DNA from: Mariprofundus sp.
GTDB lineage: Bacteria; Pseudomonadota; Zetaproteobacteria; Mariprofundales; Mariprofundaceae
Direction: 5' to 3'
Length of the DNA: 21,394 nucleotides
Assembly: GCA_015485035.1 (NCBI GenBank)
Contig: WFUI01000135.1
Coordinates: 1 to 21,394 of the forward strand
The notes under the pieces are model-generated. The model was not told the origin of the DNA, did not search any database, and was given only the letters and a program-made list of their open reading frames with translations. Shown here piece by piece: positions 13,721 through 21,394 of this stretch (position 1 is the first letter of the stretch; each line of letters begins with the position of its first letter). The translations under genes were made by a program, and so were the position numbers.

Positions 13721-16113
13721 CGCGTTTTATGGAAATGGTCGTGGACTGGCCGAAGCTGGTGATTATGCTGGTTGTCGGTCTGACCATGGTGATTGCATCG
13801 CAGATGGCGCATCTGAAAATAGAAACCGATACTGCCGCTTTTATTCCGGCCGGACATCAGGCCACCCTGAACAATGATCGCATGAAAGAAATCTTCGGCA
13901 CGCCCGATTTGATATGGGTCGGGGTGGTGCGCGAGCAGGGTGGCATTTATCAGCGGGATACGCTGGATATCATTCGCCAGTTGACCGATCACATACGTTT
14001 ATTACCCGGCGTCGTCGATCAGGATGTCGTGTCTATCGCCACCGAGGATAATATTCGCGGTACTGCTGATGGCATGGAAGTTGAACCGTTTATGGACAGC
14101 CTTCCAGATGATGCGGCAGCACTGCAATCCCTGCAACAACAGATTCATGATTTTGATATCTATGACGGGTTTATTGTCGCCAAAGATGGCTCGGCTGCTG
14201 CCATCATCGTGAAGCTGGAGCCGGCAGCCTTGCTGGCCAGGCGCGGACTGGACAAATTTAAAGTCTACGAAGCGGTCAAACACACGGTTGATGAGCTGAC
14301 TGCCGGCAGGGATGAACAATTTTATGTGGCCGGCAAACCGGTATTGGAAGCCACGCTCGGCATGTACATCGCCGAGGATCTGGGCCTGATGATGCCACTG
14401 GTGTTTCTGACGCTGGCGATTCTGCTGTTTTTTACCTATCGCTCGTTGCGCGGGGTGGTGATTCCGCTGGTCGTGGTGACGTTTTCGGTCCTCGGCGCGA
14501 TGGGTATTATGGCTTTTGCCGGGGTGCCGATATATCCGACCACCACCATGGTGCCGGTCACGCTGATGGCGATTGGCGTGGCCGATGCGATTCATCTGCT
14601 GGGTAAATATTACGAACTGGTATTGCTCAAGCCCGATCATGAACGCCGTGATCTGGTACTGGATACGATGCAGGAAATGTGGCGACCGGTGGTATTGACC
14701 TCGGTAACGACAGCGATTGGTTTTTTATCATTTCTGAGTATGGGCATGGTGCCCTTGCAGATGATGGGTCTGTTTGCAGCTGTCGGTATTATCTATGCGA
14801 TGATGGTGTCGCTGACGCTGGTGCCGGCGATGCTGATGCTGATGACAGTGGCTGCGCCACGCATGCTGAAGACCCGAATATCAGCAGGGCAGGGTGGAGC
14901 GCAAACAATACAAACGGCCGGTTTTGTTTCCTGCCAGCTATCCCGGCTGGGTTTGTGGGTGGGCAGTCATGTGACCTTGACCCTGTTTCTGACCAGCGGG
15001 CTGATTTTTTTCTCAGCCTGGGCGGCATCGAGCGTGTATGTCGATGACGCATACGTGGCCAATTTCAAAGCGGGTTCACCCATCGTCAAAGCGGATCACG
15101 TGATCAACAGCCATTTTATCGGCTCCTATCAATATAACCTGCTGCTGGAAGGGGGGAAACCGGAAACCTTTTACAGACCGGACGTGTTAAAGGCTGTATG
15201 GGCATTCCAGAAGGAGATGGAGTCGGGTAATGCCATCGTCGGCGGCACGATCAGCATCGTCGACTATATCCGCCGTATGAACCGGGTCATGAATGAAAAT
15301 CGCCCCGAGATGGCCAGAATTCCGGATTCAGCCAATCTGATAGCCCAGTATCTGTTGCTCTACTCATTCTCCGGCGCGCCGGATGATTTTGCCGAGGTGG
15401 TGGACAGCGAATATCGCATGGCCAATATCCGCCTGTTTCTGACCAGGGGACAGTATGTACCTTATCACAAGATTGAACACGATCTGAACACGCTGGCAGC
15501 CAAATATTTTGATCCGCTGGGCATCACATGGAGCATTGCCGGCAACGGCCATATCTCCTATGTGCAGACACAGATGATTACAGATAATCTGCGTTTTAAT
15601 ATTATTGCGACGGTGCTGGCTATTTTTCTGGCTGCATGGCTGATGATGCGCTCGTTTGCGGCAGGGGTGTTTGTCATGACACCGGTGCTGGCAGCGGTCA
15701 TTTTCAATTTCGCATTTATGGGGCTGACCGATACGCAGATTGGCTGGGGTGCATCGATGTTTACGTCGGTGGCAATTTGTATCGGCGTGGATTATGCCAT
15801 TCACCTGATCTATAAATTCAGGAGCGAGTTCAGACGGACAGGTGTCGCGCCATCAGGCGTTGCCGGGCATGCGGACCCGGCTGTTCAGGCCCTGGTTCGC
15901 ACACTGGCTACCACAGGCAAGACAATTCTGTTCAATGCCGTGGTGGTGATTGCCGGGTTTATGGTATTGCTGGCCAGTGTCATGCCGCCGAATCAGCAGA
16001 TGGGTTTGCTGGTGTCTGCGGCCATGCTGTCCTCATTCATTGCCACCCTGACCGTGCTGCCAGCTCTGATTCTGGCAGCACGGCCACGTTTTGTATTTGG
16101 CGATAAAACATGA
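13717..16113 (+). CDS. RND superfamily exporter, MMPL/HpnN-like
   Basis: A 798-residue inner-membrane transporter with the classic RND duplication: one N-terminal helix (about 12-33), a large periplasmic loop, a helix bundle (about 224-376), then a repeat of the same plan from about 415 and a second bundle (about 625-790). The proton-relay type motifs are GVADAIHLL (Asp290) and GVDYAIHL (Asp692). It resembles predicted RND exporters of hydrophobic compounds rather than multidrug AcrB, being shorter and single-protein. ATG 13717 sits within the stop of the TetR gene. The periplasmic segment YLLLYSFSGAPDDF (546-559) is shared with the second RND protein at 18881, so the two are paralogues. The substrate is unknown, likely lipid-like. 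Confidence 0.88.
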   Translation: MTRFMEMVVDWPKLVIMLVVGLTMVIASQMAHLKIETDTAAFIPAGHQATLNNDRMKEIFGTPDLIWVGVVREQGGIYQRDTLDIIRQLTDHIRLLPGVVDQDVVSIATEDNIRGTADGMEVEPFMDSLPDDAAALQSLQQQIHDFDIYDGFIVAKDGSAAAIIVKLEPAALLARRGLDKFKVYEAVKHTVDELTAGRDEQFYVAGKPVLEATLGMYIAEDLGLMMPLVFLTLAILLFFTYRSLRGVVIPLVVVTFSVLGAMGIMAFAGVPIYPTTTMVPVTLMAIGVADAIHLLGKYYELVLLKPDHERRDLVLDTMQEMWRPVVLTSVTTAIGFLSFLSMGMVPLQMMGLFAAVGIIYAMMVSLTLVPAMLMLMTVAAPRMLKTRISAGQGGAQTIQTAGFVSCQLSRLGLWVGSHVTLTLFLTSGLIFFSAWAASSVYVDDAYVANFKAGSPIVKADHVINSHFIGSYQYNLLLEGGKPETFYRPDVLKAVWAFQKEMESGNAIVGGTISIVDYIRRMNRVMNENRPEMARIPDSANLIAQYLLLYSFSGAPDDFAEVVDSEYRMANIRLFLTRGQYVPYHKIEHDLNTLAAKYFDPLGITWSIAGNGHISYVQTQMITDNLRFNIIATVLAIFLAAWLMMRSFAAGVFVMTPVLAAVIFNFAFMGLTDTQIGWGASMFTSVAICIGVDYAIHLIYKFRSEFRRTGVAPSGVAGHADPAVQALVRTLATTGKTILFNAVVVIAGFMVLLASVMPPNQQMGLLVSAAMLSSFIATLTVLPALILAARPRFVFGDKT

Positions 16114-16121
16114 TGATAGAC

Positions 16122-16201
16122 TTTCACCACGAAGACACAAAGGCACAAAGAAAACCAAACCTTCAATGATTTTGATTTCCCTTTGTGCCTTAGTGGTGAA
16201 A
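16122..16201 (+). repeat. Imperfect inverted repeat, dispersed-repeat type
   Basis: A 22-nt arm at 16122-16143 (starts TTTCACCACGAAGACAC) matches the reverse complement of 16180-16201 at 20 of 22 positions, with a spacer of 36 nt. The CACAAAG motif also occurs twice in tandem inside the left arm region. I recall similar ACCACGAAG/CACAAAGG sequences as scattered intergenic repeats in many bacteria. It lies between the RND gene and the LolA-like gene and could form a long stem. Confidence 0.55.
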
Positions 16202-16239
16202 AGATTTTGATTTGGTTTTTTGGTTATAAGGAGAGAAAT

Positions 16240-17052
16240 ATGAACACACAGAAAATTGCGTTGATTGTATTTGCGCTGGCGATTATTACCGGCATGACGT
16301 CGGTATTATCCTACGGGGAAGCGTTGACAGGAGATCAGATTATGCAACGGGTGGATAATCGCGATGACGGCGACGACCTGACCCAGAAAATCTATCAGAA
16401 ACTGATTGACCGCAGGGGCGGCGTGCGAGAACGATTCATCATTGCCTTTCGAAAGGACTATGGCAAGGACAGCAAGTCGATTTCCTATTTCCTCAAGCCT
16501 GCCAATATCCGTGATACTGCGCTGCTGACCTACGATTATGACGGTACGGCACGTGATGATGATCAGTGGCTCTATTTGCCGGCTCTGAAGAAGGTACGCC
16601 GGATTTCATCCTCTGATCGGGGCGACTATTTCATGGGTACCGATTTTACCTTTGAAGATATCAAACAAACGCCGGAGCTGGAGGATTACAACTGGACGTT
16701 GACCGGTTCCGAAGTAGTGGATGGGCACGATTGCTGGGTGGTACAGGGCGTGCCGAAAACCGATGATCTGAAAAAGAATCTGGGGTATTCAAAAACGGTG
16801 AACTATATACGCAAAGATATCGACCTGCCCATCCGTATTGATTACTGGGATCGCAAGGGGCAGGAATTGAAACATTTTTATGCCACTGAAGTGAAACAGA
16901 TTCAGGGTATCTGGACGGCAACGAAGATGTTGATGGAGAATATCCAGACCGGTCATAAAACCGAGATGGAATTTTCAGATCAACAATATAATACCGGTTT
17001 ATCGGATCGGAAATTCTCCGAACGTATGCTTAAACGCGGTTACCGGAAGTAA
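16240..17052 (+). CDS. Outer membrane lipoprotein-sorting protein family (LolA-like) protein
   Basis: A 270-residue exported protein. Residues 1-26 form a Sec-type signal (basic MNTQK, hydrophobic core, small residues near YGEA). The body has the family pattern QWLYLPALKKVRRISSSDRGDYFMGTDF (109-136), the DGHDCWVVQGVPK strand and a LPIRIDYWDRKGQELKHF segment, which fits a LolA/LppX-like half-barrel that holds a lipid chain. In other bacteria such genes sit next to RND/MMPL exporters, where they may carry the exported lipid across the periplasm (inference). SD AAGGAGAG (16228-16235) precedes ATG 16240. The predicted partners are the two flanking RND transporters and the barrel-like protein at the window end. 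Confidence 0.82.
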   Translation: MNTQKIALIVFALAIITGMTSVLSYGEALTGDQIMQRVDNRDDGDDLTQKIYQKLIDRRGGVRERFIIAFRKDYGKDSKSISYFLKPANIRDTALLTYDYDGTARDDDQWLYLPALKKVRRISSSDRGDYFMGTDFTFEDIKQTPELEDYNWTLTGSEVVDGHDCWVVQGVPKTDDLKKNLGYSKTVNYIRKDIDLPIRIDYWDRKGQELKHFYATEVKQIQGIWTATKMLMENIQTGHKTEMEFSDQQYNTGLSDRKFSERMLKRGYRK

Positions 17053-17193
17053 ACCATGAACCGGAATCATGCACTGCATATGTCAGAGACCAGGCCTTTT
17101 GAGACTGCAAAATGTAACGTTGCACCTATCGCAACGGCTCTTGCCTATGCCTCGTTATGCTTGTTAAGCTATGCCGAAACAAGGGGATAAGTT

Positions 17194-18696
17194 GTGACAC
17201 AAAAGGATGCTCAATATTTTGAGACCGTGATCATCGGTACAGGCTTCTCGGGCCTGTTGGCGGCGATTCGTTTGCAAAAGAAAGATTGTCACGATTTTGT
17301 CCTGCTGGAGCGTGGCGCTGAGCCGGGTGGAACATGGCGGGATAACTCCTACCCCGGCGCCGAGGTGGATATTCCAACCGCCCTGTATTCTGTGTCCTTT
17401 ATACCGTATAAGTTCAAAAAAACCTATGCTCCACAAAACGAATTGCTCGACTATACCAACCATATCATTGATACGTTCGATATAAAAAAACATACCAGAA
17501 CCAACCAGAGCGTCACGCGGCTTAGCTATCAAGAAGACACATGCTTGTGGCTTGTGGAAACCGAATCAGGCGAGCGTTATAGCGCACGTTTTATTATCGA
17601 TACCAGCGGCGTATTGGCGAATCCGCATATGCCGGATATTCCGGGCGCGGACACATTTCAGGGGGCAAAATTCCATACAGCCCAGTGGGATCACAGCGTG
17701 CCTTATGAGGGAAAACGTGTCGGGGTGATCGGTTCGGGATGTTCGGGGGTTCAGGTTGTTCAGACCATTGCCGGCAAGGTAGGCCGCTTGACATTATTTA
17801 TGCGCGAGGCTGAGTGGATCATTCCGCGGGGAGACAGAAATTACAGCGCTGTGGAGCGCGCGATTAGAAATCTGCCGGGCATACGCCAGCTTATCCGTTT
17901 TCTTATTTTTGCTTACCATGAAGTGCGATTTGTTGCCTTTCGCCACTATACATTGACTGCACCACTGAGCAGATTCATAAAAAGCCTGTATCGCAAGGCG
18001 CTGGAAAAGAATCTGGACAGATATATTGATGATGAACAGTTGCGTCGGTTTATGATGCCCGATTATGAAATGGGCAGCAGGCGAGTCATACCGACCAATG
18101 CCTTTCTGCCGGCTCTGTCGCGGGATAATGTCGATGTGGATATCAGCGGCATCGAATGCATCACGCCGACCGGGATCAGAACCCGGGACGGTAGAGACAT
18201 TCCTCTGGATATCATTGTCTATGCGACGGGGTTTTATGCCTATTCCAATATGAAAAAGGCGCTCACATTTCAGGTCTATGGTCTGGGTGGCCGCAACCTG
18301 AATGCGGAATGGGAAACAGAGATTGCCTCGTATAAGGGCATTACTGTTTCCGGTTATCCGAACTACTTTAAGGTCAACGGCCCCAACACCGGCTCAGGCC
18401 ATAGTTCGCAAATATTGTATATGGAAGCCATGACCGATTATACAGTGCAGGCGATTTGTGCCGTCAAACAGGATCAACGCATCAAAGCCATCGATGCCAG
18501 GGCCGATCTGCAGGCCGAATACATTGCACAGATGCGACAACAGATGCAAAAAACGGTTTGGCAAAATGCCACGTGCAGAGCCTTTTACAGAAAAAACATG
18601 ACAGGCGATGTGACCAGCCTGTCACCGGAGCCGGTGCTCCGGTTTATCTTTTCACGCAAATGGTTTCGTTTGCGTGATTATCATGTCATCACCTGA
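17194..18696 (+). CDS. Flavin-containing monooxygenase of the Baeyer-Villiger type
   Basis: A 500-residue FAD- and NADPH-dependent monooxygenase. Two Rossmann motifs are present: GTGFSG (15-20, FAD) and GSGCSG (180-185, NADPH). The Baeyer-Villiger fingerprint FxGxxxHxxxW(P/D) is complete: FQGAKFHTAQWD (155-166, His161). GGTWRDNSYPGAEVDIP also matches the BVMO group. These enzymes insert oxygen next to a ketone carbonyl to form esters or lactones; some close relatives act on long alkanes or N/S atoms. The start is GTG 17194, with SD AAGGGG at 17181-17186. The setting between two RND pumps and a LolA-like protein suggests a ketone- or lipid-modifying step before or during export. The substrate is unknown. 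Confidence 0.87.
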   Translation: MTQKDAQYFETVIIGTGFSGLLAAIRLQKKDCHDFVLLERGAEPGGTWRDNSYPGAEVDIPTALYSVSFIPYKFKKTYAPQNELLDYTNHIIDTFDIKKHTRTNQSVTRLSYQEDTCLWLVETESGERYSARFIIDTSGVLANPHMPDIPGADTFQGAKFHTAQWDHSVPYEGKRVGVIGSGCSGVQVVQTIAGKVGRLTLFMREAEWIIPRGDRNYSAVERAIRNLPGIRQLIRFLIFAYHEVRFVAFRHYTLTAPLSRFIKSLYRKALEKNLDRYIDDEQLRRFMMPDYEMGSRRVIPTNAFLPALSRDNVDVDISGIECITPTGIRTRDGRDIPLDIIVYATGFYAYSNMKKALTFQVYGLGGRNLNAEWETEIASYKGITVSGYPNYFKVNGPNTGSGHSSQILYMEAMTDYTVQAICAVKQDQRIKAIDARADLQAEYIAQMRQQMQKTVWQNATCRAFYRKNMTGDVTSLSPEPVLRFIFSRKWFRLRDYHVIT

Positions 18697-18716
18697 CGTG
18701 GCATGCGGATGATAAC

Positions 18717-18738
18717 GTCCCGGAAAAAGAACCGGGGC
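18717..18738 (+). terminator. Short hairpin after the monooxygenase gene
   Basis: CCCGG (18719-18723) pairs with CCGGG (18732-18736); the stem extends to about 7 bp with one T-G wobble (18718 with 18737). Only TATTTGG follows, so it is at best a weak terminator. Confidence 0.25.
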
Positions 18739-18880
18739 TATTTGGTTTCAGCATGTCGGAAGTAAATCAAAATCAGAATCGATTACCACTAAGATAGGTC
18801 AACATTATGGAAGGTTTGGTTTTCTTTGCTCTTGCCGGTGAAATATTGTGGATGATCAAACTCCAAAAAGGATGAACCCC

Positions 18881-21166
18881 ATGCAACAGATTTTCTCATT
18901 TATTGTCCATCGCGCCTGGCTGGTGCTGCTGCTACTGGCTATTGCCACGGTCAGCTTTGTTTCGCAGCTGCCGAAAATCAAGATGGAAACCAACATCGAG
19001 AACATGCTGCCGCACAGCATGGATGCCTATCTCAACAAGAAGAAGCTGGAAAAGCTTTTTTCATCCGCCGATATGGTGGTGATCGGGATTACCAACAACC
19101 AGAGCCCGGATGGTATTTATAATCCGCATACATTGAAGCTGGTCGATGAACTCACCGGTTGGTTGCAGATGCACAAGGAGTTTCGAACGCTGGCGCTGTC
19201 GGATCTGATGAGTTTATCGACCATCAAGGATATACGTGGCACGCCCGATGGTATGCAGGTTGAGCACTTTATGCGTGAGCCGCTGACCACACCTGCTTCG
19301 ATCTCCCATTTACGCCAGCGACTGGACGATAATGGTATCTATATGGGTTCGATCGTCAGCGAAGACGGCAAGGGCACCCTGATTGTCGTGCGCCCGGATC
19401 CGAGCTACATCGGTCATTACCACGACATTTACCAACTGATCAAAGATAAAGTGAGCGAGATTGATGCCCGGGGCGGGCCGGAAAAAATTCTGATTACCGG
19501 GCGGCCGATTATCGAAGGCGTGTTCGGTGCCTATATGCCGCAGGATATGCAGCAGATGCAGCCGATGATTCTGGCTCTGCTGGCATTGCTGTTATTTGTC
19601 GCCTTTCGCAATATTCGCGGCGTACTGATTCCGCTGGCAGTGGTGATTCTGTCCGAGTTGTGGATGCTCGGTACGATGGCGGCAGTCGGAATCCCGATCT
19701 ATACAGTGACGACGCTGCTTCCGATTCTGATTCTGGCTGTCGGCATTGCCGATTCTGTGCATCTTCTGACCCATATAAGAGTTGAAGCCGGGCGTGGTCA
19801 GGTGGAGAGCAAACAGCATGCCATCATCGCCGGCATGAGCGGCATGTGGTCACCCATTCTGATGACGACACTGACCACCGCAGCCGGTTTTCTGGCCATG
19901 CTGACCTCTGATTTGCTGCCGATGCGGTATTTCGGTGTGTTCGCGGCGGTCGGAATTATCTATGCTTTTATTATTACGATTCTGTTTATTCCGGCTATCG
20001 AGGCGGTCTTGCCGCACCGGGAAAAAGCACTGAAACAGCTGGCTTTCAGCGGCTATCTGAACTGGGTGAGCCGGGTGGTGGTGCATCATCCGAAACGGAT
20101 TATGGCTATCTTTGCGCTGTTAATCATAGGCTCTGCTTATGGTCTGTCGCAGTTGCAGGTGAATTCTTCGCTGGTGTCGGAATTCCGTCCCTCCGATCCG
20201 ATCCGTCTGGCCGATACGACGCTGAATGCCCATTTTGCAGGCACCAACAGCCTTGATGTCATGCTCGATACCGGCGTGCAGGATGGTGTGTTGTCCCCGT
20301 CATTCCTGGCAGGTATGAGTAAGTTGCAGGCGATGGCGGAAACCGAAGCCGTGGTGGGGGACTCCTCCTCGATTGCCGAATTCCTGTCCGAAATGAACAA
20401 GGTGATGCATGAAGGCAAACAGTCCTGGCGCGTTACCCCGACCAGCTCCGATCTGGCCGCGCAATATCTGCTGCTTTACTCCTTTTCCGGCGCGCCGGAT
20501 GATTTCGATTCATTTATCACTTCCGATTACAGCCAGGCTCATATACGTATCCAGTTAAAGAGTGACAGCAGCGCCGATGCCGAGCACCTGGTACATTTGC
20601 TTGAATCGCACCAGCAGGCGTGGTTCCCGAACGCGACGATGGAATTTGCCGGTACAGCATATACCACCTTCCGTTTTTCCGATCTGATCATTACTGGCCA
20701 GATTCAGTCATTGCTGCTGGCGCTGGTGTTTATCTTTCTGCTCTGTCTGGTCATGTTCCGCCGACTTGGTGATGCGGCATTGGCCCTGTTGCCGGTGTCG
20801 ATTTCGGTGGCTGTAATCTACGGTATCATGGGGCTGATCGGCCTGCCGCTGGAGATTGGTACGGCCATTACCGGCGCTATGGCGCTCGGAATCGGCGTGG
20901 ATTTCGCCATCCACTATCTTTATCGCTATCGCTATTATGAACAGCAGGGTCTCGGGCATGAGGCAATTGTTGTAGCATCCAATGATGATACCGGCAGGGC
21001 GCTGCTATTTAATGCGCTGGTAGTGATCGGCGGTTTTCTGATTCTGCTTACAGCCCATTTATACCCGCAGGTAAAACTCGGCGTACTGGTGGCCGGATCC
21101 ATGGCTATCTGCTATCTGGCCAGCTGTTATCTGTTCCCGGTTCTGCTCAAGGCCAGAAAGGCCTGA
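18881..21166 (+). CDS. RND superfamily exporter, second paralogue
   Basis: A 761-residue inner-membrane RND/MMPL transporter with the same plan as the pump at 13717: N-terminal helix, periplasmic domain, helix bundle with GIADSVHLL (Asp291), second periplasmic domain with YLLLYSFSGAPDDF, and a last bundle with GVDFAIHYLY. ATG 18881 is preferred because AAGGAT (18867-18872) is correctly spaced and the protein then begins MQQIFSFIVHRAWL, like its paralogue; GTG 18848 and ATG 18872 are in-frame alternatives. Two RND proteins next to a LolA-like carrier suggest a trans-envelope lipid route. The copies may work together or on related substrates; this is inference. Confidence 0.86.
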   Translation: MQQIFSFIVHRAWLVLLLLAIATVSFVSQLPKIKMETNIENMLPHSMDAYLNKKKLEKLFSSADMVVIGITNNQSPDGIYNPHTLKLVDELTGWLQMHKEFRTLALSDLMSLSTIKDIRGTPDGMQVEHFMREPLTTPASISHLRQRLDDNGIYMGSIVSEDGKGTLIVVRPDPSYIGHYHDIYQLIKDKVSEIDARGGPEKILITGRPIIEGVFGAYMPQDMQQMQPMILALLALLLFVAFRNIRGVLIPLAVVILSELWMLGTMAAVGIPIYTVTTLLPILILAVGIADSVHLLTHIRVEAGRGQVESKQHAIIAGMSGMWSPILMTTLTTAAGFLAMLTSDLLPMRYFGVFAAVGIIYAFIITILFIPAIEAVLPHREKALKQLAFSGYLNWVSRVVVHHPKRIMAIFALLIIGSAYGLSQLQVNSSLVSEFRPSDPIRLADTTLNAHFAGTNSLDVMLDTGVQDGVLSPSFLAGMSKLQAMAETEAVVGDSSSIAEFLSEMNKVMHEGKQSWRVTPTSSDLAAQYLLLYSFSGAPDDFDSFITSDYSQAHIRIQLKSDSSADAEHLVHLLESHQQAWFPNATMEFAGTAYTTFRFSDLIITGQIQSLLLALVFIFLLCLVMFRRLGDAALALLPVSISVAVIYGIMGLIGLPLEIGTAITGAMALGIGVDFAIHYLYRYRYYEQQGLGHEAIVVASNDDTGRALLFNALVVIGGFLILLTAHLYPQVKLGVLVAGSMAICYLASCYLFPVLLKARKA

Positions 21167-21170
21167 ACAG

Positions 21171-21394
21171 ATGAAGCGTCTGATCTGCTTGTGCGCATTG
21201 CTGTTCTTTGCCGGTACGGATGTTGATGCCGTGGAATGGACCCTGCATGGCGCAGTGAAAAACGAAACAGCCGGGTTTGTCAGCGGCGAGAAACGTTTTG
21301 ACAAGATTCAGAACCGACTCGATATGAAACCGGAAGCCGTGCTGGGTTCGGGGTGGGAATTCCGGGGCAGGGCGCTGGCCTGGTATGACGCGGC
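21171..21394 (+). CDS. Exported protein, possible outer-membrane beta-barrel (DUF1302-like), N-terminal part
   Basis: The frame opens at ATG 21171, 4 nt after the RND stop, and stays open to the window end (74 complete codons). The start MKRLICLCALLFFAGTDVDA looks like a Sec signal with cleavage near Ala20. The mature part WTLHGAVKNETAGFVSGEKRFDKIQNRLD resembles the first strand of beta-barrel proteins of the DUF1302/alginate-export type (HGxxKNET..., then an alternating strand near WEFRGRALAWYDA). Such barrels are found beside RND/MMPL plus LolA-like genes and may form the outer-membrane exit. The identity is tentative because only the N-terminus is visible. Confidence 0.5.
   Translation, partial: MKRLICLCALLFFAGTDVDAVEWTLHGAVKNETAGFVSGEKRFDKIQNRLDMKPEAVLGSGWEFRGRALAWYDA

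Noticed and set aside
14002..14640. 212-codon minus-strand open frame inside the first RND gene
   Set aside because: The translation is rich in His, Gln and Arg with no family pattern, and the + strand carries a clear RND protein.
16207..16229. TTGATT/TTATAA promoter for the LolA-like gene
   Set aside because: The spacing is short and the -10 would overlap the Shine-Dalgarno site, leaving almost no leader.
1..21394. CRISPR arrays, tRNA or rRNA genes, insertion sequences, integron attC sites
   Set aside because: No spaced direct repeats, cloverleaf, rRNA segments, transposase frames or paired attC cores were seen by eye on either strand.

Overview
The window reads as a densely packed bacterial chromosome segment with every supported gene on the + strand. 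The housekeeping genes (a YceH/DUF480 protein, the epoxyqueuosine reductase QueG, Gph, ThiE, ThiD and the GST-fold regulator SspA) are proteobacterial in type. A gammaproteobacterium or a close relative, such as a zetaproteobacterium, fits best; this is inferred from gene content and the sequence alone does not settle it. No tRNA, rRNA, CRISPR array, transposase or phage gene was seen.

Region 1 (1-4224) is a tight run: the 3' end of a DEAD-box RNA helicase gene, yceH, queG, gph, thiE and thiD. Overlaps or gaps of about 10 nt or less suggest one transcription unit mixing tRNA modification (queuosine), phosphoglycolate repair and thiamine synthesis. sspA (4464-5057) stands alone between two intergenic regions rich in inverted repeats, and its usual partner sspB is not next to it.

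Region 2 (5174-9440) is the most unusual part: a five-gene operon closed by a strong terminator. It encodes a 'thermostable hemolysin' family protein (probably a GNAT-fold acyltransferase), an AMP-forming acyl-activating (ANL) enzyme whose A10 catalytic lysine is replaced by arginine, a heme-oxygenase-like diiron oxidase (HDO) with a full putative metal-ligand set, an NAD-type short-chain dehydrogenase and an exported TPR-like protein. The first two genes both appear to use TTG starts behind good ribosome binding sites. Together they look like a small pathway that activates, oxidises, reduces and transfers a fatty-acyl or related group. The product is unknown to me.

Region 3 (9900-13065) is a second lipid operon: a DUF4442 hotdog protein (putative acyl-CoA thioesterase), a nitronate monooxygenase family flavoprotein and a FadD-type acyl-CoA ligase, joined by 1-4 nt overlaps. 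Region 4 (13136-21394) is a TetR-family regulator overlapping an RND/MMPL exporter, then a LolA-like outer-membrane lipoprotein-sorting family protein, a Baeyer-Villiger-type flavin monooxygenase, a second paralogous RND exporter and the start of an exported protein that may be an outer-membrane beta-barrel. It looks like an envelope export module for a hydrophobic compound, probably controlled by the TetR protein, which has a perfect 15-bp inverted repeat just upstream. Regions 2-4 may form one functional neighbourhood for making, remodelling and exporting a lipid-like compound; that link is inference from position and family.
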